DNA from: Bacteroidales bacterium UBA5433
Lineage (GTDB): Bacteria; Bacteroidota; Bacteroidia; Bacteroidales; UBA932
Length of the DNA stretch: 64,000 bases
NCBI GenBank assembly: GCA_002427525.1
Contig: DIRP01000002.1
Location: 52,209-116,208 of the forward strand
Direction: 5' to 3'
Part shown: positions 27,768-36,938 of the stretch, one piece after another
Position numbering within the stretch: position 1 is the stretch's first letter
Layout: every line of letters starts with the position of its first letter
The notes under the pieces: model-generated
Told to the model about the DNA's origin: nothing
What the model saw: only the letters and a program-made list of their open reading frames with translations
The model's database searches: none
Position numbers and translations under genes: made by a program

Positions 27768-29060
27768 TCAATTACTTCCTATGGTACGTATAACATCTTT
27801 ACCAAAAGACTTGTTCATGAGTTTACGATTACGGGGTTTCCATGTTCCGTCTTCCATTTCACGTTTCATGACCCTTGTAAACAGTTTGGTCATTTTTAGT
27901 TCCTGTGATTCGTCTTTATAGAAGGAACTCCAGGCATATTCATACAATTCCTGCAATTTTTCTGCTGTGACTTGTGCAGGTTTGTACACAACCTGTCCGG
28001 CGTTGTAGTGATCCCAATCGTAGTCCGTAATACGCCCTTTTCTCATAAGGTCATCGAAAGCTTTTGTATGCGGGAAAGGGGTGAGAATCGTAAATTCTGC
28101 CAGGTCCAGGTCAATTTCCAGCAGAAAATCAATCAGGCGGCGCATGTCATCTTCCGATTGGTTATCAAGCCCCAGAAGGATTGTTCCTTCTACGCCAATT
28201 CCATAGTCGTGGTACCTTTTAATCCTTTCTTTGATATAATCCGAGGTGTCAAAAACGGCTTGATACACATACCAGGCACCGGCTTGTGCAGCCAGGTCCA
28301 GGATTTTGGGGTCGTCTTCAATAGTATGGCTGACCCACTTCTTTTTCAATGGTATAATTTCTTTGAAAAGCTGTATTTCCCATTCCTTGTCCTGCGCCAG
28401 TGAATTGTCAACAATAAACAGCCGGTTGTTATCGATACCTGCCATTTCTTCAATGACTTTATCGTAAGGACGGGGTCTGAAAGACCGGCCTCCCAGGTAA
28501 GAAACAGCACACGGATAGCAGTTAAAACGGCAACCGCGTGAAGCGTGGAACAAATCTACCATCTGCACACCTTTGTGGTTGTACAATTCCCTTTTGTACA
28601 AATCCCTTCTGGCAGGACCCACTATTCCAATGGGCGGATGTTGGCCCATATAGTTATATACTTTTTTCAATTTTCCGTTCTCCCAATCGGCAATAACCTC
28701 TTCCATACGTCCTTCCGCCTCTCCAAGGAAGATGGCATCTGCATGCTCCAGTGTTTCTTCTGCATGAAGCATGGTAGAAATGCCTCCAAAAATAACATGG
28801 ATGCCCTTTTTACGGTATGCTGCAGCAATAGACCATCCTCGTTTTACTTGTGTTGACAGCATCATGGATATGGCCACCAAATCGCATTCTTCTTCAAAAT
28901 CAATAAGCTCCACATTCTCATCTGTAAAGGACACGTCTACATGTTCAGGCAGTGCCGCTGCAAATACAACCGGACCGTGGGGAGGCAGGTTGAAAGTCGT
29001 TTGTCCTTTAAGTTTTTCCCACCGGGGGTATATGAGTTTCAGCTTGATTCTTTTTGCCAT
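27768..29060 (-). CDS. B12-binding-type radical SAM enzyme of the pigment cluster
   Basis: It has 430 residues. The N-terminal ~150 residues form a Rossmann-like cobalamin-binding-type domain (DLVAISMMLSTQVKRG, then VIFGGISTMLHAEE) without the DxHxxG motif, as is common in this class. The radical SAM core has the cluster motif CRFNCYPC (about 177). The C-terminal part (TILTPFPHTKAFDDLMRKGR and DWDHYNAGQVVYKPAQ) matches DUF4070, found in BchE/HpnJ-like enzymes. Such enzymes methylate or rearrange unactivated carbons. No ordinary intact SAM methyltransferase is encoded in the cluster, so C-methylation of the aryl head is a plausible role. It starts 13 bases after the flavoprotein gene. Confidence 0.88.
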   Translation of the reverse strand: MAKRIKLKLIYPRWEKLKGQTTFNLPPHGPVVFAAALPEHVDVSFTDENVELIDFEEECDLVAISMMLSTQVKRGWSIAAAYRKKGIHVIFGGISTMLHAEETLEHADAIFLGEAEGRMEEVIADWENGKLKKVYNYMGQHPPIGIVGPARRDLYKRELYNHKGVQMVDLFHASRGCRFNCYPCAVSYLGGRSFRPRPYDKVIEEMAGIDNNRLFIVDNSLAQDKEWEIQLFKEIIPLKKKWVSHTIEDDPKILDLAAQAGAWYVYQAVFDTSDYIKERIKRYHDYGIGVEGTILLGLDNQSEDDMRRLIDFLLEIDLDLAEFTILTPFPHTKAFDDLMRKGRITDYDWDHYNAGQVVYKPAQVTAEKLQELYEYAWSSFYKDESQELKMTKLFTRVMKREMEDGTWKPRNRKLMNKSFGKDVIRTIGSN

Positions 29061-29073
29061 ATGTTTTTTTGTT

Positions 29074-30540
29074 TTATACGTTTTTAATGTCTTTTGTTAA
29101 TGCAGATATACCCAGTATATCACCGCATGTAAGAATAGATCCTATAATAACTCCCATAATGCCGTGCGCATTGATATTTTGCCCGGCCAGAAATAGATTG
29201 GGTACTTTTGTACGGTGCGGTATAAAGGTCTGTGAAAAGGCGTTTTTATCCCTTAGGATGCCATACATAGAACCCTCCAGGGTGCCGGTATAGTCGCTGT
29301 ATGTTAACGGAGTAGAGGTCCAAAAATCCTCAATATGGGAAACAGTTCCCGGAAACTGCCTCTCCAGGTTCATAAGCATTTCATACGCTTTTTTGGCCTT
29401 AAAATCTTCGTATCCGGCACCACGATTGCCTCTGGGTAATTTTTTCCATTGTTCTACTGTTTTCCAATCCATACTTTCAAACAATACGGCACTTCGCACG
29501 TATTTCTGATCCGGTTCATCACACATATGCATATAGAAGAAATGGCCGTCCCATACAGAATCTCCCGGGTAATGGTAATAATTGTAATTGAGGTAGGGAA
29601 TGGAATCTTGTTTAAATTTTATGTATACGGTAAAATTGGACAGCGTTTGTTCAATATTGTATATCCTGCGTTTGTATGCTTTCCGGATAAGTGGTGTATC
29701 AACCATGTCCATCAACAGGGCCGGATGTATATCAGAGATTACCTTGGAAGCTTCAATAAAGCGGTTGTTCAGCAAGGTTACCCCTGTAGCTTCTTTGTTG
29801 TTGAAACGAACTTTGGTTACTGGAGATCCGGTTATGATTTCTCCACCAAATTTCCGGATGGATTCACAAAGCAATTGGACAATGATGTCGCTGCCCCCAA
29901 CAAAACGGAAAGCACTCTTGTTGTAAAAATCTGTAATAAGTGCATGGTAGTACAGAGGCGTCTTTTCAGCAACGCCACCGTAAAGAGGCATGATACCTGC
30001 CAGTACATTTTGCAGTTTTTTATCAGAAGTCAGGGAACGTACGTACTCGGCAACCCCAATCTGCATATTCGAACTGTCCATCCAGTACGGGTTGTCCATA
30101 TTTCTGAAAGAGTACATGGGGGAGCGTTCTGCAATGGCTTCCATCCGCTGTATGTACAGAGCAATGGAATTTTTTTCTTTTGGAAAATGCCTGGCCAGCG
30201 TTTCTGTAAAGGTTTTCTTACCATTGGCATAAGCATACCTGTTTCCCTGAAAAGAAACCACATCGTAGCCGCTTGTATCCAGCCGGCTTAATGCTACTTT
30301 GCTTGATAAAGATAGGTAATCAAAAAAGCGACGCAACGGCTGGCCCTCATCCATACTTCCAATGTAGTGCATACCTGTTTCAAACTTCACGCCTTTTCGT
30401 ATAAAATTTTGCAGGCACCCGCCCGGGATGTTGTTTTTTTCAACCAGGGCAACTTTCAGACCGTTTTTAGACAAAATATAACCGCAGACCAGTCCTCCCA
30501 GTCCGCTGCCAATAATCACAACATCGTATTTACTGCTCAT
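29074..30540 (-). CDS. Phytoene-desaturase/retinol-saturase-like FAD oxidoreductase
   Basis: It has 488 residues from the ATG at 30540 (an earlier ATG at 30555 is possible). The dinucleotide-binding motif VVIIGSGLGGLVCGYIL is at residues 6-22 with the following EKNNIPGGC. The C-terminal FAD motif is NLFLAGQNINAHGIMG (about 450). Relatives act on conjugated isoprenoid chains (CrtI, retinol saturase). In this cluster it could saturate, desaturate or isomerise the polyene, or oxidise the aryl end. It overlaps the exporter gene stop by 11 bases. Confidence 0.87.
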   Translation of the reverse strand: MSSKYDVVIIGSGLGGLVCGYILSKNGLKVALVEKNNIPGGCLQNFIRKGVKFETGMHYIGSMDEGQPLRRFFDYLSLSSKVALSRLDTSGYDVVSFQGNRYAYANGKKTFTETLARHFPKEKNSIALYIQRMEAIAERSPMYSFRNMDNPYWMDSSNMQIGVAEYVRSLTSDKKLQNVLAGIMPLYGGVAEKTPLYYHALITDFYNKSAFRFVGGSDIIVQLLCESIRKFGGEIITGSPVTKVRFNNKEATGVTLLNNRFIEASKVISDIHPALLMDMVDTPLIRKAYKRRIYNIEQTLSNFTVYIKFKQDSIPYLNYNYYHYPGDSVWDGHFFYMHMCDEPDQKYVRSAVLFESMDWKTVEQWKKLPRGNRGAGYEDFKAKKAYEMLMNLERQFPGTVSHIEDFWTSTPLTYSDYTGTLEGSMYGILRDKNAFSQTFIPHRTKVPNLFLAGQNINAHGIMGVIIGSILTCGDILGISALTKDIKNV

Positions 30541-33500
30541 GGGTTTCAGGTTCATCAATATAGGTTAAATTCACCGGAACTGAAGCGCAGTAAGCCGCCA
30601 GTTCTCTTTTATCCTTGTCTGCAAGATACGCTTTTATCTTTAAATTTTTACGTACCAGAGCGGCTGTGAGTGCATATTCTCCAAAGTTTCTGTCTTCAAG
30701 AACGTGCGTTCCCCGGTAAGGTAATGTTTCTATTTGCTTGATAAAATTGTTGTTATCCTGCATGGAACGCCTTACAGATTTGTAGACGTCTTTACCTTTG
30801 TACATGTAATTGTGCAGTACTTGTGAGGCATAATAATGTGCATCTTCAATTTCTGCTCCAAGACGTTCGTATTCCTTTACAAACAACTGTCTGATTGCTT
30901 TGGTGCGTTCCTGATATGATGTTCCATACGTAGTGTCATCTGCTTTAATCCGGGGCAGAATTTTTACTGTCATAATCCCTTTGCGTAACAGCATGTTTTC
31001 CTTGGGCAGTACATATCCAAATCCATGCAGAAGAACGGGTGTGATATCAAGGTTCAGCTCAGCAGCCAGGTGGAACGCTCCTTTGTGAAAACGAAGGATG
31101 TTGCTATCGGGGGAGCGTGTTCCTTCCGGAAAGACCATTACGGAATACCCGTTAGCAATCCTGTCTTGTATTTTCTCTTTATGGGTATGTATAAATTTAA
31201 TGGGCAGAAAATCTGCAAAACGCAGGATAATCCTATAAAACGGAGAATTCCACTCCCGTTGGTTTGTCATAATAACAATTTTGGGATGGAGCATGATAAT
31301 GGCCATCAGGTCCAGGTAAGACTGGTGGTTTGCAACAATGACGGAAGGCTTTTCGAAACCATCCGGGTTCAAATTAAGCAACTGCATGGTTGTTCCCGGT
31401 ACATGGTATATAGCTAAGCGGCATACAGCCTGCAGGGTTTTATGGAAACGCAACTTGTTCTTTTCGCTTCTTCTGCCAAGAACCAGCAAGACCACACCGG
31501 CAAGTGTCAGGAAAACCACGCCAATCAAAAAGGCTGTAAAGCCATATATTGTATAAGCCATATTTTTTATAGTCAGTGGGGCTTTGCGGCGTTTTCCCCG
31601 TTTGCTGACCAATTTTCTGAACAAATAGGGTGGCACAATGTAAGCAGTCACAACAACTGATACCATACCTGCAATGGTGATTTCTGCCAGGGAGCGCATG
31701 GCCGGGTGTTTGGCCAGGATCAAAGAACCTATTCCGGTAAGCATGATAAGAGAAGATAACGCAACGGTATTTTTGTACGTATGCAACATTTTTTTTCCAT
31801 AGGCGTATTCGTATATCATGCCCTCTGTAATGAAAATGGTGTAATCGTCTCCCATACCAAAAATGAAGGTGGCCAGAATGATGTTGACTATATTAAATTC
31901 AAGTCCAAACAGGCTCATAATCCCAAGAATCCAGATCCAGCTTATGGCCAACGGAAGAAAAGTAATGGTGCTCAATTCAAGGCGGCCAAAGGAAAGGGTA
32001 AGAAATAAGAAAACAATAAAACCGCAGATGTAGAGTACGTAATCAAAATCTGAAGATAAGGAATCTATCATCATCCGTGTGACAGATCCAACATCAAAAG
32101 CAAAAGTGGACGGTCCTGTTTTATTGAGGTGATTTTCTGTTTCGGCTGCTTCTTCCGGCTTAATATGCAACATGGTATAAACCATGTTTCTTTGCGGTTG
32201 CACAGAAAGGTAGGAGGCTGCCAGGTTATCTGTTATGGGCGCAAAATCTTGTAATTCTCCTATAGGAAAATCTTTTAGCATGGTTTCTTCAAAACCTCGA
32301 AATGCATGTTCCCGAAACCCGTTTTCGGCTACTGCTACGTTAAATTGCTCCAAAAATACCTCCCTGCGCGTACTCCAAAAGTTGTTCCACCGGGTTATCC
32401 GTTCTTCGCGCATAGCGCGTGATGGAAGAAAACCGCCAATTCCTGAGCGATGAAATGTATCTATATAGGGTAGTGCAGTTTCATACCTTTCTAAGGCTTC
32501 GTCTAAGGTTTCTCCTTCTGCAACAAAATACATGACATGTTGCGATCCCTGGGTTCTGTCCAGCAATTTTTGCATTCCGCTTTTCTGATCTGGTGTCATG
32601 TAGTTGATAGACTGCATATTGGCATTAAATACAACTCCTTTGTTACTAAAATAAAAGAAGCACGTAAGTAGTACCAGGGCACCCACAACCCATTTGTTTT
32701 GTTCGGGGGCCGAGTTCGCCAACTTTCCAAAATGAAGCGTGTTGGGGATGGGGCTTGTTTTACCAATCATGTGGGGGAGGAACAGCAATACAAAAAGGAT
32801 GGTTCCCAGCAACAACAACGAGGCAAACAGTCCAAAGCTGCGCATAGCTCCAGAACTTATAAACAACAAGCTTAGAAAAGCACCAATGGTAGTAATGTTG
32901 CCTGTAGTAAGTGGAGAAACAATATCAATAAGCGTTTGACGCGGACCGTATCCCTCCCTTATATGAGACATGAAGTGCAGTGGATAGTTTACGGCTATTC
33001 CCAGAATTACAGAACTGGCACCAATAGCAATAAGTGAAACGGAAGGCGTAAGAAAACCGACCAGAGACAGAGCAAAATACAAACCGCCAAGGACAGAAAT
33101 ACCAATGAACAGGATTTGCCTGATATTTCTGAAGTAAAGTGCCAACAGGATTCCAATAACTACCAGGGCAATTCCCACGGAAACCCCTATGTCTTTTTTT
33201 ATCTGACTGGCATTGGACAATGCAATATAAGCAGCTCCAAAGGGCATGGCTTTAATTTGATGATCCAGAAACACTTCTGTTTCTTCAATAGCCTTGTCAA
33301 TGGCACGTATTAACTGTTTGTTATTGCCCGTGTCGGCAGTAGGGTAGCGGGAATCGATTGTCAGAACCAGGTCTTTCCCGTCACTGGAAAAGATGTAATC
33401 TGAATACAGTATAAAATGATCTCCCAGACGAAAACCTGCCAGTTTTTCTAACAAGGGACCTGAAAAAAGCAGGGGGTCAGAAAGTAACGTGTTTCTGAGG

Positions 33501-34006
33501 ATCATTCCGGAAGGGGAGAGTATCAGGTCTTTTACAGATTCCAGCCTTTGTTGCAGAACAGCAGGTTGTATAAGAGAATCCAACCTCTCGTAATCCTTCT
33601 CTTCCAGAAAGTAAGGCATATTTTCTGTAACAAAGCTGCTTACTTCTAAGGTTGTCAAAGGATCTACACGAAACCTCATATCTTTGATATGCTCTGCCGC
33701 AGCCCCTTCTTCCAGCAAAGCAGCCAGGTAATCGGCAGCCTCCATAAGCAGGTAGCGGTCTGTTTCTTCACGCTCATCTGCCATGGATATGTTGATGATG
33801 ATTTTGCTGGCACCACCAATGTTCTGGTAAGCATAGCTTACTCGTTCCTGTTCCGGGTTTGTAGTAAGGAATCCCGATACATCTTCATCAAAACGCAGCA
33901 GAAAAAAACCTCCGGCAAGGAGTAGCATACACAAGGCAAGCAGTACATACATTTTTGCTGTGTGCCGGTGAAAGTATTCAAATATTTTCAGGAACGTCTG
34001 AGCCAT
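30530..34006 (-). CDS. MMPL/RND exporter fused to a PlsC acyltransferase
   Basis: A 1158-residue fusion. The N-terminal ~790 residues form an MMPL-type lipid exporter with a first helix near residue 20, a periplasmic domain, a helix block (about 265-430), a second periplasmic domain and a second block (about 650-800). A 1-acylglycerol-3-phosphate acyltransferase-like domain follows with NHQSYLD (about 893) and FPEGTRS (about 959). The last ~130 residues look like the start of a methyltransferase without motif I. The start is set at 34006: the frame runs on to 34177 but only by reading through the glycosyltransferase gene. Expected role is export and acylation of the polyene. Confidence 0.87.
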   Translation of the reverse strand: MAQTFLKIFEYFHRHTAKMYVLLALCMLLLAGGFFLLRFDEDVSGFLTTNPEQERVSYAYQNIGGASKIIINISMADEREETDRYLLMEAADYLAALLEEGAAAEHIKDMRFRVDPLTTLEVSSFVTENMPYFLEEKDYERLDSLIQPAVLQQRLESVKDLILSPSGMILRNTLLSDPLLFSGPLLEKLAGFRLGDHFILYSDYIFSSDGKDLVLTIDSRYPTADTGNNKQLIRAIDKAIEETEVFLDHQIKAMPFGAAYIALSNASQIKKDIGVSVGIALVVIGILLALYFRNIRQILFIGISVLGGLYFALSLVGFLTPSVSLIAIGASSVILGIAVNYPLHFMSHIREGYGPRQTLIDIVSPLTTGNITTIGAFLSLLFISSGAMRSFGLFASLLLLGTILFVLLFLPHMIGKTSPIPNTLHFGKLANSAPEQNKWVVGALVLLTCFFYFSNKGVVFNANMQSINYMTPDQKSGMQKLLDRTQGSQHVMYFVAEGETLDEALERYETALPYIDTFHRSGIGGFLPSRAMREERITRWNNFWSTRREVFLEQFNVAVAENGFREHAFRGFEETMLKDFPIGELQDFAPITDNLAASYLSVQPQRNMVYTMLHIKPEEAAETENHLNKTGPSTFAFDVGSVTRMMIDSLSSDFDYVLYICGFIVFLFLTLSFGRLELSTITFLPLAISWIWILGIMSLFGLEFNIVNIILATFIFGMGDDYTIFITEGMIYEYAYGKKMLHTYKNTVALSSLIMLTGIGSLILAKHPAMRSLAEITIAGMVSVVVTAYIVPPYLFRKLVSKRGKRRKAPLTIKNMAYTIYGFTAFLIGVVFLTLAGVVLLVLGRRSEKNKLRFHKTLQAVCRLAIYHVPGTTMQLLNLNPDGFEKPSVIVANHQSYLDLMAIIMLHPKIVIMTNQREWNSPFYRIILRFADFLPIKFIHTHKEKIQDRIANGYSVMVFPEGTRSPDSNILRFHKGAFHLAAELNLDITPVLLHGFGYVLPKENMLLRKGIMTVKILPRIKADDTTYGTSYQERTKAIRQLFVKEYERLGAEIEDAHYYASQVLHNYMYKGKDVYKSVRRSMQDNNNFIKQIETLPYRGTHVLEDRNFGEYALTAALVRKNLKIKAYLADKDKRELAAYCASVPVNLTYIDEPETHEQ

Positions 34007-34731
34007 GTTCTTAAAAGCATTGAAGGATATCCGTAGAGTATAGCCACAAAGGTAAGGATTGTATTCAGCAAACTGATGCGCAGAAAATCCCTTCCTTTTC
34101 TGAAATGCGTGATTCTTTCTCCGGGAGGAGCATAATATACATTGACCGGCAGGGGAATAAGCGGTACCTTTTTCCACGCAAGCCGTACAAGAATTTCAAG
34201 TTCTGTTTCGTATCTGGAGGTTAACAGGCGCATTTTGTCCATTCGGTATATGGGGTACATCCTGTATCCTGTTTGTGTATCGGGTAACCGCTTGCCTGTA
34301 TGCACTGCAAACCAGAAATTGGAGAAACGGTTGGCAAAAGTATTTTCTTTTGGCATATGCTCCTGTTTTAACAGGCGGCTTCCTACAATCACAGCACCCG
34401 GATTCTCATCTATAGCTTGCAGAAAAGAGGGTATATCATCCGGAAAGTGCTGGCCATCACTGTCCAGGGTAATGGCATACCTGTACCCCTTATGACGGGC
34501 AAAGGAAAAAGCTTGTGCCAAAGCGTACCCTTTACCTTTATTTTTTTCATAAGAAAGAACCTGAATTTTTGGAATCAGCTTGTTAAGGATCCCGGCTGTG
34601 TTATCTGTAGAACCATCGTTTACAACAATCAGGTCTTTGCAATACTTCAGGGTTTGTTCAAGTACCGGGAGTATTACAGACGCATTGTTATACGTAGGCA
34701 CAATCACACAGACACTATCTCTTTCAGCCAT
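33988..34731 (-). CDS. Glycosyltransferase family 2 (DPM1-like) of the pigment cluster
   Basis: A 247-residue GT2 protein resembling dolichyl-phosphate mannose synthase. The start is VCVIVPTYNNASVILPVLE (about 7), the nucleotide/metal-binding Asp lies in DLIVVNDGSTDNT (about 33) and TLDSDGQHFPDD (about 88). A hydrophobic C-terminal helix (NTILTFVAILYGY) suggests membrane association. It overlaps the exporter by 19 bases and the upstream dehydratase by 28. It could glycosylate the pigment or its lipid anchor; sugar unknown. Confidence 0.88.
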   Translation of the reverse strand: MAERDSVCVIVPTYNNASVILPVLEQTLKYCKDLIVVNDGSTDNTAGILNKLIPKIQVLSYEKNKGKGYALAQAFSFARHKGYRYAITLDSDGQHFPDDIPSFLQAIDENPGAVIVGSRLLKQEHMPKENTFANRFSNFWFAVHTGKRLPDTQTGYRMYPIYRMDKMRLLTSRYETELEILVRLAWKKVPLIPLPVNVYYAPPGERITHFRKGRDFLRISLLNTILTFVAILYGYPSMLLRTWLRRS

Positions 34732-35084
34732 AAAACCATTTTAGTCATTTGTACGTTCCCGCCCGTTACTTCAATACGGATTTTCCAAACATCCTGTTCT
34801 TTCAGGTATTCGGGTAGTATAAGGTACTCAATGTGTGGAGTTTCTTCCGGATGAATTCCTTTCAGAAATTTGACATGATCTGCCTTTTCAAGGAACATGT
34901 TCTTCTCAAGCACAAGTGCACACAATTCCCTTCCCATTTCAACCAGACAGGCACCGGGTGTGATGGGGTTGCCCGGGAAATGGGCCCCGTAAACAGGGCT
35001 GTTGCTGTTTAACAAGACAGTAGCTCTTATCTCAGCTTCGTTCCTTGTAATACCTTCAACAGTATATAGATTGTTCAAAAACAT
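34704..35084 (-). CDS. Hotdog-fold 3-hydroxyacyl-ACP dehydratase, ApeI/FabZ-like
   Basis: A 126-residue single hotdog domain with the FabZ-type loop GAHFPGNPITPGACLVE (about 33-49), where the His is catalytic. The usual second acidic residue is in LVEMGRE. It would dehydrate the 3-hydroxyacyl-ACP intermediate to the enoyl, giving conjugation. In aryl-polyene systems two dissimilar dehydratases pair up; the second is at 40557-40994. It overlaps the LolA-like gene by one base and the GT2 gene by 28. Confidence 0.83.
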   Translation of the reverse strand: MFLNNLYTVEGITRNEAEIRATVLLNSNSPVYGAHFPGNPITPGACLVEMGRELCALVLEKNMFLEKADHVKFLKGIHPEETPHIEYLILPEYLKEQDVWKIRIEVTGGNVQMTKMVLWLKEIVSV

Positions 35085-35689
35085 TACTTTTTAAATAAAC
35101 TGCTGTCCAAGGGTTTATTTATCCTGTAGTTTCCCAGGCGTACCGTTGTTTTATCCCCATATGCCTCATGGACAACAACGGTTTGTATCATATAATTTTC
35201 TTTGCTGAAAAATAAATCCAATCCGGTAAATAAACGTTTTAATTCCCGCTGAACCGGTGTGAGTCTGATATGAATATATTCTTCGGAATCCACATAGCTG
35301 GGCACAAAATCTTCTGATTTCTCCATCAAATCTCCACTCATGCCCATAAGTATAATTCTTCCAATATTGCCAAAAAGGCCACCCGGTCCGGAATCCGGTA
35401 TGGCATTTCCTGTTCTGTCCAAAATAGTGATTTTTTCTTTCTGCATCAAAAACCCGGAATGGTCCGGCATGTTGTACTGCCACAGGAGTACCTGATCTTT
35501 TATGTAATAAAGTTTCCCGCGTGAAATGCCTTTTTCTGTGAGAACAGATACTTCTCTTTCTTGCTGAAAATCACACTCCATAGAATGTATTTGATTCAGG
35601 GCAATTCTCATTTGAACAGGAAGTGTCAGTTCTTTCGTATTGGAATGCACTTGTAGCACGGTAAGCAAAAAGAAAAGAAAAAATTTCAT
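35084..35689 (-). CDS. LolA-like periplasmic carrier of the pigment cluster
   Basis: It has 201 residues with a short signal peptide. The LolA pattern is visible in MECDFQQEREVSVL (about 37), SRGKLYYIKDQVLLWQY (about 56) and the C-terminal beta-rich half. LolA-type carriers shuttle lipidated or hydrophobic molecules to the outer membrane. A LolA-like protein is a standard part of aryl-polyene clusters, where it is thought to ferry the product delivered by the MMPL exporter. It lies 3 bases after the small permease gene. Confidence 0.85.
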   Translation of the reverse strand: MKFFLFFLLTVLQVHSNTKELTLPVQMRIALNQIHSMECDFQQEREVSVLTEKGISRGKLYYIKDQVLLWQYNMPDHSGFLMQKEKITILDRTGNAIPDSGPGGLFGNIGRIILMGMSGDLMEKSEDFVPSYVDSEEYIHIRLTPVQRELKRLFTGLDLFFSKENYMIQTVVVHEAYGDKTTVRLGNYRINKPLDSSLFKK

Positions 35690-35692
35690 GGT

Positions 35693-36049
35693 TTATTTTT
35701 TTAAAAGGAAAAACACACCGGCAACTATTAAAAAAACACCTATCCAGCGTGTAAAGGGAACTTGTTCTTTAAAGAGAAAAACAGCAGCCAGCATGCCAAA
35801 TACATAGGCAAAACTGGTGATAGGATATGCTATGGAAAACGGGTAATTCTTTAAAATATACATCCATAAAATAGTGGCAGACAAGATAAATACGCCGGTT
35901 AAAGCAAAATAAAAATTTGTAAACAATTGTTTAAAATATACCCAGCTAAAAGTAAACTTATCCATGCGGTCCATGGATAATTTCAGGCAGATTTGTCCCG
36001 AAGCAAGCAGCAGGGTTTGTGCAAGCGACAGTGTTATGAATTTTAGCAT
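35693..36049 (-). CDS. Small four-helix DMT/EamA-type membrane protein
   Basis: A 118-residue, almost wholly hydrophobic protein with four predicted helices (about 5-20, 42-64, 70-90, 98-115). The order and the NYPFSIAYPITSFAYVFGML segment resemble SMR/ArnE-ArnF-type flippases of the drug/metabolite transporter superfamily. ArnEF-type pairs flip lipid-linked sugars, and a GT2 lies three genes downstream, which hints at a lipid-linked glycan step. It overlaps the KS-like gene by 7 bases. Confidence 0.8.
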   Translation of the reverse strand: MLKFITLSLAQTLLLASGQICLKLSMDRMDKFTFSWVYFKQLFTNFYFALTGVFILSATILWMYILKNYPFSIAYPITSFAYVFGMLAAVFLFKEQVPFTRWIGVFLIVAGVFFLLKK

Positions 36050-36936
36050 TTTGATAAAAATAACAGGGAGGTTTCGGTCCCTTTGTAATTATTAACTAAC
36101 AATACATAATCATCCAATAATCCCCGCTGCAATTTTACAGCAGCTGCATATAACTCAAATGCCTGGTTTGTGAACGATTCTCCAAAAATCGGTTTGACAG
36201 ACGGAGGTATGATCCACTTTTCCTTTGGAATACCAAGGCGGGATGCCGTTTGTTCAATGGCTTGCATCAGACGTTCTTCTGAAGGCCGGTGCAAAAGAAC
36301 AACTTCTTTGATCTCTGCCATGGAGTTTTCTTTTTTTTCGTCACTTAACATAAAACTCACAGCTGTTTCTGCAGCAGTTTTGCCTTCCCAAAAACCTGCT
36401 TTTTCAAGGAGGGAAAAGTACAAAGGAACCATTTCGTCATGAGCTCCAACAAGCGCAGATCTGATACGACCCAGTTGAAATTGCATAAATGCATCCAGCA
36501 GGGCACTTTCAAAAGAAATACCCAGATGTACATACGTACTGTTGTACGCATGGCATGCAAGATGTATGGCAATGTGAGAGCTGATGGTATTGTGCGTAGA
36601 GTTGATAAAATAGGTGGGAGACAACAAGGTTTCTCCATCCTGTAGCATGGCCAGCAAGAACTTCTCCGTATTTTCAATGCATCCCAGTCCCGTTCCAACA
36701 AGTATCGCATCCGGTTGCTCAATCCCTGAATTTTCTACAACGGTAACAGCTGTTGCAATGGCACGTTTGAGGATCCTTCCCATACGTCTGGATGCTATGG
36801 GATCCAGGAATCGTTTGTAATCGGCTTCTATAGCGCGTTGGAGGGGCAGATGTAAGGCAATGGGGTCAATCAGCCAGTCATCACACAGGGGATTCTGTAC
36901 GGAAATTTGTGCAGCAGACTGAATGTAAACAGGCAT
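36043..36936 (-). CDS. Ketosynthase-like chain-length-factor protein without active-site Cys
   Basis: A 297-residue thiolase-fold protein shorter than a full KS (about 400). The region where a KS has its TACSSG nucleophile elbow reads YVHLGISFESALLDA (about 134-148), with no cysteine. The flanking INSTHNTISSHIAIHLACHA fits the dimer-interface helix. This is the pattern of KS-beta/chain-length factors such as ApeC, which pair with an active KS. The active partner is probably the adjacent KS at 36939-38135, whose stop is 2 bases upstream. Confidence 0.82.
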   Translation of the reverse strand: MPVYIQSAAQISVQNPLCDDWLIDPIALHLPLQRAIEADYKRFLDPIASRRMGRILKRAIATAVTVVENSGIEQPDAILVGTGLGCIENTEKFLLAMLQDGETLLSPTYFINSTHNTISSHIAIHLACHAYNSTYVHLGISFESALLDAFMQFQLGRIRSALVGAHDEMVPLYFSLLEKAGFWEGKTAAETAVSFMLSDEKKENSMAEIKEVVLLHRPSEERLMQAIEQTASRLGIPKEKWIIPPSVKPIFGESFTNQAFELYAAAVKLQRGLLDDYVLLVNNYKGTETSLLFLSKC

Positions 36937-36938
36937 AG

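Noticed and set aside
34007..34177. Upstream extension of the MMPL frame
   Set aside because: It lies wholly within the GT2 gene; the helix-rich N-terminus and family length fit the ATG at 34006.
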